Program-made: the position numbers and the translations under genes
Part shown: positions 24,201 through 34,521 of the stretch, piece by piece
How positions within the stretch are numbered: the first letter of the stretch is position 1
Layout: each line of letters starts with the position of its first letter
The notes under the pieces: generated by a model
The model's database searches: none
Told to the model about the DNA's origin: nothing
The model's input: the letters and a program-made list of their open reading frames with translations, nothing else
Origin: Pisaster brevispinus
Taxonomy: Eukaryota; Echinodermata; Asteroidea; Forcipulatida; Asteriidae
Direction: 5' to 3'
Assembly (NCBI GenBank): GCA_023634235.1
Contig: JAMKCF010000008.1
Span: 7,338,676-7,402,675, forward strand
DNA length: 64,000 nucleotides

Positions 24201-27200
24201 TAGGCCATATCTAAATTTGTTACGGTTATGGCTACGACTATTGCTTAGGGTATTGCTGAAAACGTCCTATAATTTGACGCATGATAACGCAGAAATCTAG
24301 CCATAGATGTAGCTGTAGCCGCCTACTTGGATACGTCCTTACTTTGACAGCCGCCCTCAAGGTTCAAGGTTGAAAGTTCAAGATTCAAGATTTAATTATT
24401 TCCACAGTATCGAAATCACTCCACGACAAAAGCAGTTAAAAATGAATACAACAATCTACAAGTTGTAACCAAGTCATCTTTGCTCAAGTCAAGTCATGTA
24501 CGCAAGCGTGGATGTAATTGGCATATTTCATGGGAAAGATTAAGATGGAGTGGTCCATCTTCATGTTGCATAATGTTGGGCTCAGCTTGGCTATGATGAG
24601 TTGAATGGAATGATAACCAAGATGGCTCCACCACAATAATAATAAGGGTCTGTCGGTCTAAAGAAAGCAGCAGCTGATTTCATGAAACTTTTACGCAACT
24701 TCTTAAGTCTACTCTTGGCACATTTTATTGCGCAAGTGGCCGAACAATGAGTGTTGTGCAAGTGGATATATATATATGCAGTTGCATAAAGTTTTGTGGA
24801 ATCGGCGGCAGATGTTCAAGAACCTTTGTAAATTTATTGACGAGCTGAAAGTGTGGCTACTTATTTTGATAGTGAAGATATTTACATGTATCTGATTGCA
24901 TGGTTTGGGCATTTGGATTGAATTTAAGTTTGTTCAATAATCAACACTGATATCACTTTTTCCCCTTGCCCCTCCCTCCCCTCCAGTTTGCCATCACCAC
25001 CCCATCCCCAGTTGGCCAACATCCTCCCCCACAAGTTTGCCAGCATATCCCCTCCCTCCCCCCGCCACACTCACACACTTTGTTCATCGTTTTGAGTACA
25101 TGTAGAGGGACTTTTAGTTTATGCACTCAGTTGACCGTGAGTGGACATCATTTTCTTCATTTATAACAAACTTTGCTGACAAAAGACTGTCCACATTGTG
25201 CTTGAAGATTAATTGAATCAGTCCTGCATCACATCAGACGTTCAATTCCTCCCCCCCCCCAAACAAATATATAAAAATATACATATGTAAAATTAGTAGG
25301 GGAGATGGCCTTAGCTTTCGATCCAAACCGGACCTTCGTCAGAGGCATAAACAAGAACAAACACAAACATATCCATTTATAGCAAAAAGATGAGCAAAGG
25401 ATTAAGGGAGAGTATCCAGAAAAAAAGCGGGAAAATATAATCAATCAGAGTTATAAATTTACAAACAATGAGGTGGCTAAGAACCAATCAGAGTAAAGTA
25501 GTCAGGACAAAGGATGGTCAGTGTGAAAGGCTGGATCACTGGACCATAAAGGTGGTACCGCATTTTCAGCGTTACAATGCGGGAAGCATGAAAGGGTAGG
25601 ATTATAGGGCAAGCCGCACAAGATAATATGTATTCATAGTACAAAAAATATATCTTGCCTCCACTTGCCACCCCCTCCCCTTAAATTATAGAGTCCAGCG
25701 CCGCTGTGATAAGTACTTGAACTTTGCCAGTCCTTGATTGTCATCTTTGCTAAAGGGCACTTCAATTAGAAAATATTTTAATCAATACGTGGCTATTGGA
25801 AAGGGACACAAAGGCCACGCAAAATCCAGGGCAACCACAGCATGACATCAGTTGCCTCTTTGGACTTGGAAGTGCCTTGCCTGCTGCATGCTAAACTGCC
25901 TCCAAAATACCTAAGGAAATCTAAATTGACTTGTGTGACATTTCAGATATTCATTGACCTTTTTTCGTTATCGGGAAGTTTGTTTATTGTTGCATTGAAA
26001 CGGCATTTGAGCGAATGAAAAGAAATTTCATAAATTTTGAAGGTGCTTTCAATCAAATATTTTGGGACAAATAACAGTTTTGTGGTTTTGTGTGTTTTGT
26101 TTTTTCTTCAGCAACAAGCATCCAGTTATTCAGCAATATTGTCTGGCCCTGATGAACGCCCTCTGCCTGAGAGCACCGGAGGAACGTAAAAAGGTACACG
26201 TTGCAAAATGGATTGCTTCAAAAAGGCTGTTATCAGAATTCAGCATTCTAACTGAATCCGTCAGAGTGTTATGACAATTCTAAAAAAGATTGTTAAATCG
26301 TTGCAGCACCCACTGCTATGGATTCGAACTGCCTCTTGCCATCGCGCTAGCTCGGTGGTCTAGTGGTAAGACATCTGCTCTAGCAATGCAAAGGTTGTGG
26401 GTTCGAATCCTACCCGAGCGATTGCCTGTGGATTTTTTTTTTCACGGAACTCTGGGAAAGTGCTAGTCTGGGAGAGTATCCAGTGCTTAATACACATCGG
26501 TGTAAGGGTAAAAATCAAATTATAATTCTGAAAAGCATACTAAGAGTACAAAAAATTTACCTTCCTACTGTTGGTAACATTTTCCAGTGAGTTGACTAAC
26601 CACTAGAAACCATTCAACTGCATGGGTGGTGTATATAATCATAATGATAATACAACATTTATATAGCACCCTATGCAAGGCCTCAAAGCGCTTCACATGA
26701 AAAATACAAATATCAGCAACTATGTATTACAGATAGTACGCACACAAAGTTATCAATATGCAGGCTAAACAGTTAAAAATACATCAATAAAAAAATGACA
26801 GGTATGGTGGTGTCATAGGGAAATCTGTCTGCCGGAGGCTCTGTCCCCCCATATGGGAAATTAACATGGGCTGGAGGAGGAGGATTCAAAAGAGGGCGCT
26901 ATCAGAAGAAGTTTTACACAGTTGGTCGTTATGGGGGGACAGAATCTCCTGCCACAGTGGCACTAATGCAGACTGTACTAACTGTGTATCCGTGTGTGGA
27001 TGCATTCACCATATGGTACTATACAGCAGGCTGGCATAGTTTATCCACCATTCTAAACTACAGTTGATAAACTGCATGGTCTTATGGTTGGAGGGCTAGT
27101 TGAACTTAAAAACTTAGGTTATTAAAAAAGTGATGTTGTCTTTGCAGAAACTTGAGGAGTCGTTATCTTCGAAGGAAATCAGGACCGTCATCATGGAGGT

Positions 27201-30200
27201 AAATAGGACGCTTTATGTGTTTTAGTTTAAACCGAATCAAGTTATGCTTGAAGGTGGGGTCATAGGTCGGTTTTTGTCGACGCCATTGCAAATTCATTGA
27301 CATTCATTGTCTAATGTTATTTGTGTACTTTTTTCCCCTTTTTCACCAATATTTTGTTGTTGTGGTTTTTTTTCTGTCTTAGAAAGTTGTCCGATCTCAG
27401 AATATAGGGACAGAGATGCAGCACCAGCTGTACGTCTTCCAGCAGTTGACCTTTAACCTTCTGGAGAAGAAGATGAACACTAAGATCGACCCGAACAATG
27501 AGGTAAAATGATTAGACAGTAGACACCAGCCTCGCTACCATGGGCAGTAAACCGCATCGATACCTCTCGACGCTAACCCCTGGAAAGGAGGCCCTGAAAA
27601 TCAACGCTGATTGGCTCACCAAAAGTTATTGCTTTTGCACACATGCTTGTTAAAAACATTCAAGTGTTTAGTACGCGCGTGTGAAAATGCATGTACTTCG
27701 ACGCAATACATTTCACATGAATCATGTTTGTATGTGGTCACCCAAAACTGCATACAGTTCGACGTATTACAAGATCGAAAAAGAATGAGAGGGGGGCCAG
27801 TTGCTTGATGCGTCCTTTGACAGCGCGCTCTTAAGTATATTGCCCGGTTCGGGAACTATTTCCTGCAAATTATGCACACAAGATGTCTTGACGCACATCT
27901 AGTTTACATGGCTTAAATCTCAAGCACTAGCCTATATTAGGTCACCCCACTTGACCGTGTTCCAACCAGAATACAGAACTAGCAAGAGGTGTGCTATATA
28001 AAACATCCAATTTCTTCAGGAAACTTCAGGGATCAAATTTCCTGAATATTTTATTTTTTTGTACATTCCCAAACCCTGTTTAAAGTTGATGTGGCTCTGA
28101 AAAAAAAATTGACTTTAAATAGCATTTTATTTCAGAACATCAAGACTTTCCCTTCATGAAAATCTTGCTATGTTTTCCTTCACCAGAAACACAGAGAGAA
28201 CATAATTGACCTTAGAATGATTGCCTTCGGCTCCCACGGCGACATAAGGAAACCATCCGCAACTAGTGACTACAAGAAACTGGGCTTCACGGTGAGTCTC
28301 TTCAATTAATTTCATTATAACATCCACCAATTAGCATGTAAGACTTTATCAATTTATTTCATTATAACATCCACCAATTAAGCATGTAAGACTTTACTGG
28401 AGGTTTTATGTATCCAAACTGTTAACCTTTTGTTATTGTATATACTTATTTAATTTATTGTCGTGACCAAGCATTCTAGCGCATCACACTTGTAATTCTT
28501 GTGGCTGAGTCATTGGGGGTGTGGGTTCGAATCTTGGTTGTGGCACTTGTGCCCTTGAGCAAGACACTTGACCATTAATGGTTCTCATCACCCAGGAGTA
28601 CAGGGATATCTTTGAGTGTTAAGATTGTTGATGTGGATGATTGGCAACCTGTTCCCCCCATTTGGCGGTCGGTTCTGCACACTCCTAAGGATTTGACATG
28701 GTTTAAGGAATGCTTAGGAATCGATGAACATGGTTAACAACACTGTTTGGTTTCACTCATACACTGATGTGTGTAAAGCACTGTGTATATAGTACTTTCC
28801 CAAGTCCTGCGAAAAAGAAAAAAAAATCCATTTTAATTGAATGGGATTCAAACCGCGGACCTTTGCCATTTTAGAGCAGATGTCCTACCACTAGACCACC
28901 AAGATTTCCCAGTAGCAAGAGGCAGTACAAATCCTACATTTTAACATCTATTCAAGGGTTTATGATATTGTAAGGCACTTTGAGGGGCCTTCTTGGCATT
29001 AAAAAAAATCATTTTACCTTTATTATCTCTTGCAGAACACCTCCAATCCTACCATGGACTTCATGGTTGTACCGCCCGGCATACTCGCGTTGGATTGTAT
29101 GTACTTCTTTGCCACGACACACAACGACAACTACACTAAGGTAGAGTTGCAACACTTCGGGCATTTTATGTGCCACCTTTGTGCAGCGATTATATCACCA
29201 TTGTAAAGGTCACAGCAAAGTGAAAAAAAAGTGCTTCCTTAATATTTGAAGTATCAAGGAACAAGCGACACAAATATGTACATGTACATTGCATTGTAAT
29301 TTTGGTTGTTAAAACTGTTGTGGTAAAGGGTGTACACAACATTGGTATAGATTGAAAATATAGTTTAATAGAAGTTAAGTTTGCATTGGGAATAAAGAAT
29401 ATTGTTTGGTTTTTACCCTTACCCCTATGTGTGTGAAGCACGGTCTACTCAGTACTTTCCTGAGTCCTTGAAAATATAGTTGTTCACCGATTTACACATA
29501 ACTTGCATGGTGTCAAGATGGTCATGGTGGAAAACGTCCCTTGAAATAATTGTCTCTGAAATGAGTGAAACAAATAGTTTTGATCTTGTTAATCTGAAAT
29601 TAGATGTTTGAAAACAATGAAAGGGTTTTTCACTAATTTCGTGTGACCCTGATGGCCGATTGAGCAGGTTTGGTATTTCATACATATGTTTGTCACAAAC
29701 AGTTCCGGATACATTGCATACATTGTTCGCGTGCTTTAAGCAATAATTGTGTTCGTTAAAAAAATGTTTGGTTTGGTTTGTTTTTTTGGCTCTATTATGA
29801 ACCATGAACAGGTTGTACTTGAGAATTCTTGCCGAGCTGACGAGCACGAGTGTCCCTTTGCCAGAACCAGCATCGCACTCACAAAAATGCTGTGTGAGAT
29901 TTTGAAAGTCGGCGAAGCTCGTAAGTTTTTAAAAAGGTTACTTCTGATAGCTGGCTGTTCATGCCCCCCCCCCTGGTGATTTTTAAAGCACAATCTTTGG
30001 TATTACATTGATACATTTAAAAAAAATTAACTATTGAAACAAGCCATTTCTAGAATCGTGGTGTGTCATGACCGAGCATTTCATTTCAGTGCATAAATCT
30101 GGTGGTCAAGTCACTAGAGTGTGAGTTTGAATCCCGGTTATGGCTCTTGTGTCCTTGAGCAAGACACTTAGTGACTAAACTGTAATTGTTTCTACTCATC

Positions 30201-33200
30201 AAGGGGTAAATTGGTGCCTTTGAGGGCAAAGAAGGCTCTGAAATGGTTTGAGGAAAGAAATAAATGGCCCAGTGACTAGGCTTCATAATTTTCTAGCATC
30301 ATGAGCAAGATTTGAGTGCTATATAAGAAGCACTTTTATTTTGTTTTTATAAAGATAAAGCCAAACAGTTTAGAGAACTAGTTTTTATAAGAACCTCTCT
30401 AGTGCTTCGGATTTGCACGGCTGATCATTTGTATTTTTTTTCTTCCCCTGGCAGCTACGGAGACAGGGCAGGAGTACTTCCCGATGTTCTTCTCCTGTGA
30501 TAACTCCTTCAAGGAGTTCTTCTGTCAATGTATCCGTCTCTTCAATAAGACGTGGAAAGAGATGAGAGCTGAGCTTCAAGACTTTCCTAAGGTAACCGCT
30601 AAAACTGGCTGACATCACTTTGTAGCTTATGTTTTGAATAGTGTTTTGTGTAAATATAGTTGGTTAATTATATAGTAGTATATAGTGCACGTATCTACCA
30701 ATAAGATATTAAACTGTGAGACCGATTTTTGTAGCACCTTCAGTTTTACAAGGTGACGTGGCGCATTCAGCAGCCACTGCCAGGAACAACGTGGCCAACC
30801 CCTTCTCTTAGCGATAAAGTGAAACTGGGTTCTTCTTTTACGTGCATTGCACAACATACGGGACCTGTAGCTTTACATCCCATCCGAGGGTCGAAGCAAT
30901 AATGGTTAAGTGTCTTGCTTAAGGACACATGAACTGGAACCCACACTCTGCTGATCAGAAAAAACAGAGCTTGTGTCCGGTGCTCTTTACCTCTTGGCCA
31001 CGACACGCCATATATAAACTAGGTGTACATTTTCATGGAATCATGAAGCTTCCTCACTCAAGTACATGTTACCCTGGCAAGGACTGCATTCAAGTACCCG
31101 TTACCCTGGCAAGGACTGCATTCAAGTACCCGTTACCCTGGCAAGGACTACATTCAAGTACCCGTTACCCTGGCAAGGACTGCATTCAAGTACCCGTTAC
31201 CCCGGCAAGGACTGCATTCAAGTACCCGTTACCCTGGCAAGGACTGCATTTAGGTACCCGTTACCCTGGCAAGAACTGCATTTAAGTACCCATTACCCTG
31301 GCAAGGGCTGCTACAAGTAATCCTGTTTGCCAAGAACACTTGCACAATGGGGCAGTCGGGTTAGCTTAGTGGTTTCTCTCCTCACCTTCCACCTCTAGGT
31401 TCCTGGTTCGATTCCAACGAGCTCAGTTTTACACAGCCAAACAAACTACGTTTGACGTGCAAGGAGTCCAATCGATTTAAAGAGAGCCTAATGAAAATAA
31501 GAGAGTTGAGTGTTTATTCTCTGTGTGTTCATCTTGTTTCTCTCTCTTCAGGTGATGAGCGTTGTGAAGGATCAGATAGAGCGAGCTTTGAACAGTCGTT
31601 CCCCGTCCATGGATCAGTTCTGGACCAAGCTGTCCCAACTCAACTACACTCAGATCCTGAAGCTCCGACAGCAAGAACGCTCCGATAAGGAAGAGTGGAA
31701 CTCTCAGGCCACTCCTGTTGTGTAAGTTGAATAATAATAATATAGTAATAATGGTCATGACACTTGTGTCCTTGAGCAAGATACTTTACTATAATTGCTT
31801 CTCTTCACCCAGGGGTATAAATGGGCACCTGCGAGGGTAGAGGTTGATATTGTGTTTGAAAAGCCTTCGGAGCGCCACGGCAGCCCGGGCTGTATACTCC
31901 CCAGGGAGCTGAGAAACATTACAGGAATGTTATTGGCCCAATGACCAGGGCACTATTGTAAAGCGCTAAGAGAATTAAGTGTTAATTATTATGCACTATA
32001 TAAATCGAAAGTTATTATCATTTACAATCTACCTCTTCCAAACGACACCATCGATATTTCTGTGTTGCTTTTGGAGTAAAAGTTGCTTTGTTATATGCGT
32101 ACGTTTTGAGCAGTTTTTAGTCTACTTACTTGCCACATCGTACTTGTTGTCTTTCTTGCTGTTTGCTGTCATTGTCAATGTCATTACGATGGCTTTTTAA
32201 ACTCTGCAGGGAATTACGTGAAGAGATCAAGCCTGTCATCATGGACCTGATTAAACAGCAGAGACTGAACTATCTAATGAAGGGCACACAGTTCAACAAG
32301 TTCAACAGAGCCGGAAGGGCAAAAGGTAGGTGCATAATAATTCCGGGCTCATTTAGCTCTCAACTTCTTCAAGACCAAAGACTGAAGGGTTTGAGGCAAA
32401 GAGATCGAGGCCTGCATGTTTCAGGATGAAGTGCTTAAGCACTGAATACTGCTTAACAAATTTCTGCTAAGCAAAAGTGAGCTTAATACCAGTCACAGAT
32501 GCTACAGGTGAAATGGTATTTTGGCCGGTAACCCTTTTCTGGTATGCATATTTTTTGTTGTGCTCGGCTACTTTTTGTGCTGAAATTTGGCCCTGATCAG
32601 GAACAAGACACACAGGTCAAAAAAGAAATTCGGTTAAGTATTGCCAAGATTTTTATGGTAATATAACACAAAATGTTAAAGACTCTTCCGATTTCTCCTG
32701 TTCCTCTGTTGTTAGATAAGTTTTGGTATTGCCGGCTATCGCCCAATCACAAGATGCTTCACCATGGAGACATCGATGAAAGTACAATTCCAGCTGCTGA
32801 GTCACTCCAGAACAAACGTAAGTTAACATTGTTAATCTTATCACAGTCAATATCCCATCGTTGGTATTAGCCTGTAGTAGCCTCAGCAATTTATAAACCA
32901 CCAGAAGTATTGCTGGAGCTTTTCTCACTCTCTGTTCTAGCTCTTCTGCTTTTTAGTTCCAAGGTGTCGCAGTTCAAGGCCGGTTTATCGAGTAGGCACT
33001 GTGCCTTGGACCTACCGAAAGATTGGGGGCCCACAAAAAATAAAAGCCTACAAAAGTACAACACATAAAGTAATTATATGTTGTTGTTGTTGTTTTTTTT
33101 TTTTCCTGGACTTTAGGAACTAATTTTAGACTTGTAGAAAGTTTAGAGCAAATCTCAGTGCATGTAATACATTGTAATAAATTTCAGAGCTAAAAAGCAC

Positions 33201-34521
33201 TGCCAAGTTGGAGGGCCTACAGAACAATGGTTGCTAGGGAACCATTCGGAGACATGGAGACCATGTCTCCATGTTTCCAAATTTCCAAATTTTTCCAAAC
33301 TTTCCATGTTTTTCTCCATGTTTTTCTCCATGTTTCCAAATTTCATTGTTCCTATGGAACAATGATGGCTAGGGCAGAAGGAACACTGGTGCCTAGGGCC
33401 TAAGGAACACTGATACCTAGGACCTACCGAACACTAGGGCCTAAGGAACACTGGTGCCCAGGACATATGGAACACCGGTGTCAAGGGCAGAAGGAACACT
33501 GGTGTCTAGGACCTAAGGAACGCTGGTACCTAGGACCTGCAGAAAACTGGAGCCTAGGGCCTAAGGAACACTGGTGCCCAGGACCTATGAAACGCTGGTG
33601 CCTATGGCATAAGGAACACTGGTGCCAGATTTAGTGTTCCACATAGAAGTATGGAACACATCAGTTGTCAATCATTATCCTCAGTTTTTCACCAGCTCTA
33701 TGCAACACTGAAGGTTTATTCTATAATTTTTGTAATAAAAAAATCATGTGGAATGAAATTGTTTTGTTTTTTTTCATTTTAGTTCCAGTTGCAGACATTC
33801 AAGATCTCTTGGTTGGACGGGACTGTCCTCATCTCAAGCAAATCAGGGTAACCAAGTCTGAGTTTTTGTACAATCAGAAAAAACAAAAGATTTGCAATAG
33901 TTTGATCTGAAGCCATGACTTCACAATTCTCTTCTCACTCATCACTAAGATCTATTTGTGAGATAAAACACATAGTAAACAGAGCATTTGACCTTTGTTA
34001 TTTGAACTTTATCTCTCACCACAGGGCAATGTGACATCAGCATTCTCCATATTACATCATCCGCCAGATCAACATCTGGATTTTGTGGCACCCAATCAGG
34101 AAGCGGTAAGTACTCAATCGACCAATCAGTAGAGACTGTCAACCTCAGTTTCCAGAACTGTGGAATCAGCCGGTGCTTAAAACTGACTCGTGGGCATTGT
34201 GAGATCTAACACCCCAAGAAGTGTTTGTTTAAGACATGCATCTTAAGATTTTGAGATCTTGTTTTGGTTTTTATTGCAATCATTTTTGATTTACACTTTG
34301 ATTCCTGTCCTACTTTCCAGTTTGACATGTGGACGGACGGCATTAATGCCTTGCTAGGGAAGCCCATGGTCAGTAAGAAGACGGAGGAAGACCTTGAGAT
34401 GCTTCTCAGCATGGAGATCAAGATGCGTCTTCTAGACACCGCCAACGTCCCCATCCCCTCCGAGCCCCCTCCAATCCCGCCCCCTCCCCCAGATTACAAT
34501 TTCTACTATGACTCACTCTGA
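12210..34521 (+). CDS. ELMO: ELMO family (engulfment and cell motility), complete, 20 coding exons
   Basis: Coding exons: 12210-12317, 13295-13459, 13770-13939, 14755-14854, 15496-15599, 23450-23515, 23908-24087 (probably optional), 26112-26193, 27148-27198, 27383-27502, 28187-28291, 29036-29140, 29812-29920, 30455-30591, 31552-31721, 32210-32325, 32716-32817, 33783-33847, 34025-34105, 34321-34521. All are GT-AG with matching phases. The protein is 718 residues without the 180-nt exon (vertebrate ELMO1/2 about 720-727) and 778 with it. In order it shows an N-terminal Rho-GTPase-binding ubiquitin-like domain, armadillo repeats with LTFAQEF, the ELMO domain ([36 protein letters not shown]), a PH domain ([25 protein letters not shown]) and a C-terminal [13 protein letters not shown] tail for the DOCK SH3 domain. 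ELMO with DOCK1/2 acts as the Rac exchange factor in engulfment and migration. I cannot assign it to one vertebrate paralogue. Confidence 0.96.
12866..13211 (+). mobile_element. hAT-like inverted-repeat element (family E, copy 1)
   Basis: It begins CAGGGCTCAAAATTCA and ends with GCAAACCCTG. CAGGG-type ends are common in hAT elements. The interior matches the element at 22867-23255 in inverted order, with shared motifs GGCCAGAGGCCAG and GTATCGAAGCATAC. It is in ELMO intron 1. No transposase is seen and the target duplication is not clear. Confidence 0.5.
14029..14215 (-). mobile_element. tRNA-derived SINE (family S4), inverted
   Basis: The minus strand reads GGTTGGTTAGAGCGAGAGCA, then AGGTTCAAATCCTGCTCC, the spacing of RNA polymerase III boxes A and B. 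The segment with CCTATGTTGGCGGTC and CAATATCTTTGTT recurs at 17740-17880. A plus-strand head of similar type is at 20692-20775. Confidence 0.55.
14997..15458 (+). mobile_element. tRNA-derived SINE (family S1) split by a family B element
   Basis: The SINE head (CATGGCTGACCGGTCTAGCA ... TTCTGATGTTCT) is interrupted at 15047 and resumes at 15230 with TGATCATTAGAGTG and GTGGGTCCCGGTCTCGACAC. The body then continues to the CATAAAAAGAACCC segment shared with the copy at 35929-36253. Confidence 0.65.
15048..15229 (+). mobile_element. Family B MITE inserted in a SINE, CTG target duplication
   Basis: The ends GGCCCAATTTCAT and ATGAAATTGGGCC are perfect inverted repeats. CTG lies directly outside both ends (15045-15047, 15230-15232), and removing the element restores the SINE consensus. 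The interior has repeated TGCTTAGCAA / CTTAGCAAG motifs. A 3-bp CWG duplication is a known pattern in some PIF/Harbinger elements, so that superfamily is the likely mobiliser (inference). Confidence 0.8.
15613..15751 (+). mobile_element. Family C MITE (copy 1)
   Basis: The ends GGGTCGATTTCACAAAG and CTTTGTGAAATCCACCC are inverted repeats. The interior consists of internally palindromic TCCTAACTTAGGACTAG motifs. The flanks are CTT and CTG, a possible degenerate 3-bp duplication. It starts 13 bp after the exon 5 donor of ELMO. Confidence 0.75.
15752..17739 (+). other. ELMO intron 5, first part
   Basis: AT-rich intronic sequence with T-runs (16612-16632, 16771-16788). Apart from the family C MITE at its start I see no gene or defined repeat. 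Confidence 0.4.
17740..17880 (-). mobile_element. Fragment of an S4-type SINE
   Basis: It shares GTAGCCCTATGTTGGCGGTC and TCAATATCTTTGTT with the copy at 14029-14215. It directly precedes the 82-bp satellite array. Confidence 0.45.
17891..18334 (+). repeat. 82-bp satellite array, left part
   Basis: About five and a half tandem units of roughly 82 bp. Each has GGAATATGGYCATATCCTGG, then CCGCGCTGTAGCGG, CTGCATCCTCATA and CTGTGCACAAGCAA. One unit is shortened by a deletion. The array is interrupted at 18334 and resumes at 19888-19955, so the interrupting element arrived after the array formed. Confidence 0.85.
18687..19135. mobile_element. Long hairpin element inside the Mutator-like element
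   Basis: The left arm starts GGGAATAAAAGAGT and the right arm ends ACTCTTTTATTCCC. The inner arms pair through TTCTTAAACGGCCGTTTAAA, AGGGTCATGGCCGTGCG and ATAAAGGCC around a centre near 19053. The left arm is split by a family B MITE at 18710-18989. Without the insert, each arm is about 80 bp. Confidence 0.75.
18710..18989 (+). mobile_element. Family B MITE splitting a hairpin arm
   Basis: The ends GGCCCAATTTCATAGAGC and GCTATGAAATTGGGCC are inverted repeats. The flanks are AAG and CAG, close to the CWG duplication of other copies. The 280-bp interior has GCTTACTGCACG and CGTAAGCAC motifs. Its removal restores the pairing of the surrounding hairpin. Confidence 0.75.
19888..19955 (+). repeat. 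82-bp satellite array, remnant right of the inserted element
   Basis: It continues the unit with CTGCATCCTCATAGACTG, TGCACAAGCAATGGGCAC and GGAATATGGCCATATCCTGG. Confidence 0.8.
19956..22285 (+). other. ELMO intron 5, middle part
   Basis: AT-rich intronic sequence. A plus-strand tRNA-like SINE head lies at 20692-20775 (AAGCTCAGTTGGTAGAGCCC, then GGTTCAAATCC), followed by a family B terminus (ATGAGATTGGGCC) ending near 20828 next to CAG. I see nothing else. Confidence 0.4.
22286..22561 (-). pseudogene. Relic of a non-LTR retrotransposon reverse transcriptase C-terminus
   Basis: The minus-strand frame contains [18 protein letters not shown], then TMDHPLRC. This CxCG...QTMxHxLxxC pattern is the cysteine/histidine motif at the C-terminal end of many LINE reverse transcriptases. 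The frame then runs on as low-similarity sequence. No upstream reverse transcriptase domain is present. It lies in ELMO intron 5 against the gene. Confidence 0.5.
22867..23255 (-). mobile_element. hAT-like inverted-repeat element (family E, copy 2)
   Basis: The ends GGGGCTCAAATTT and TTAATTTTGAGCCCTG are inverted. The content matches the element at 12866-13211 in opposite orientation, including CTGGACCAGAAT, GTATGCTTCGATAC and GGCCCGAGGCCAG. Confidence 0.5.
23908..24087 (+). CDS. ELMO: Probable cassette exon of ELMO (60 codons)
   Basis: The acceptor CTGCCCTCAG ends at 23907 and a GTAAGT donor starts at 24088. The exon is exactly 180 nt and phase 2 at both ends, so it can be included or skipped without shifting the frame. 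It encodes a Ser/Tyr/Pro-rich segment beginning [14 protein letters not shown], with [17 protein letters not shown] and [13 protein letters not shown]. It would insert into the armadillo region after FPNLVPHLE. Vertebrate ELMO1/2 as I know them have no such insert, and without it the total length (718) matches the family. Inclusion is inferred from intact splice sites and open frame. Confidence 0.75.
24088..26111 (+). other. ELMO intron after the cassette exon
   Basis: Intronic sequence with C-rich stretches at 24960-25075. Around 25796-25880 is a possible decayed family A fragment (AAGGCCACGC, CCAGGGCAACCACAG). A retroelement-like tail with a hammerhead-like core is described separately. Confidence 0.4.
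25286..25420 (-). other. Candidate degenerate hammerhead-like motif in a retroelement tail
   Basis: On the minus strand CTGACGA (25336-25342) is followed by one extra A, a 5-bp helix GGTCC/GGATC with loop GGTTT, and GAAA (25316-25319). This is the core order of a hammerhead ribozyme. Stems I and III are not clearly formed. Some Penelope-like retroelements carry minimal hammerheads. The reading frame across it ([13 protein letters not shown]) is probably not meaningful. Confidence 0.3.
26344..26520 (+). mobile_element. tRNA-derived SINE (family S2)
   Basis: The head CTCGGTGGTCTAGTGGTAAG ... GTGGGTTCGAATCCTACCCG resembles a tRNA, but the anticodon arm is poor. The tail GTGCTTAATACACATCGGTG is shared with the copy at 62210-62365, so this is a SINE rather than a tRNA gene. 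It lies in an ELMO intron. Confidence 0.75.
28303..28396 (+). repeat. Two-copy 47-bp tandem repeat
   Basis: CAATTAATTTCATTATAACA ... AAGACTTTAT is repeated once with minor changes, in the ELMO intron starting at 28292. Confidence 0.8.
28460..28815 (+). mobile_element. tRNA-derived SINE (family S3)
   Basis: It contains GTGTGGGTTCGAATCTTGG (box B-like), CCCTTGAGCAAGACACTTGA, TCACCCAGGAGTACAGGG and ACTCCTAAGGATTTGACATGG. Related copies lie at 30060-30345, 31742-31990 (5' truncated) and 53928-54180. Confidence 0.65.
28845..28920 (-). mobile_element. Head fragment of an S2 SINE, inverted
   Basis: The minus strand reads GGTGGTCTAGTGGTAGGACA, then a box B-like GGTTTGAATCCC. It follows the S3 element in the same intron. 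Confidence 0.6.
30060..30345 (+). mobile_element. SINE of family S3
   Basis: It has GAGTTTGAATCCCGG, TGTCCTTGAGCAAGACACTT and the tail GAGTGCTATATAAGAAGCAC. It lies in the ELMO intron before 30455. Confidence 0.6.
30740..31012 (-). mobile_element. SINE of family S1, inverted
   Basis: The minus strand contains TGGCCAAGAGGTAAAGAGCA, CTGATCAGCAGAGTGTGGGT and CCTTAAGCAAGACACTTAAC. It directly precedes the 32-bp minisatellite. Confidence 0.7.
31060..31319 (+). repeat. 32-bp minisatellite, about 8 copies
   Basis: Units of AAGTACCCGTTACCCTGG + CAAGGACTGCATTC follow one another with few substitutions; the first and last units diverge most. Because 32 is not a multiple of 3, all three frames cycle and give artificial open frames. 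It lies in the ELMO intron between 30592 and 31551. Confidence 0.9.
31742..31990 (+). mobile_element. 5'-truncated SINE of family S3
   Basis: It has TGTCCTTGAGCAAGATACTT, CTTCACCCAGGGGTATAAAT, and a tail with TTGTAAAGCGCTAAGAG and ATGCACTATATAAATCG. The tRNA-like head is missing. Confidence 0.55.
32425..32592 (+). mobile_element. Degenerate family B element in an ELMO intron
   Basis: Its right end is CTGAAATTTGGCC followed by CTG; the left end is decayed after CAG. The interior has CTGCTTAACAAATTTCTGC and GCCGGTAACCC blocks shared with the copies at 35330 and 46652. Confidence 0.5.
33356..33628 (+). repeat. 24-bp minisatellite, about 11 copies
   Basis: Variable units of GGAACACTGGTGCCTAGG + GCCTAA fill the stretch, between ELMO exons at 32716-32817 and 33783-33847. 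Just upstream (33255-33345) is a CCATGTTTTTCT / CCAAATTT simple-sequence block. Confidence 0.85.

Noticed and set aside
26344..26416. Possible tRNA gene
   Set aside because: The acceptor and box B look tRNA-like, but the anticodon arm is poor and the same SINE tail follows both this copy and 62210-62365.
31066..31319. CRISPR-like array because of regular spacing
   Set aside because: The units are contiguous and there are no unique spacers; this is a minisatellite in an animal genome.
30929..31320. Frames of 84-118 codons repeating [12 protein letters not shown]
   Set aside because: These translate the 32-bp minisatellite inside an ELMO intron.
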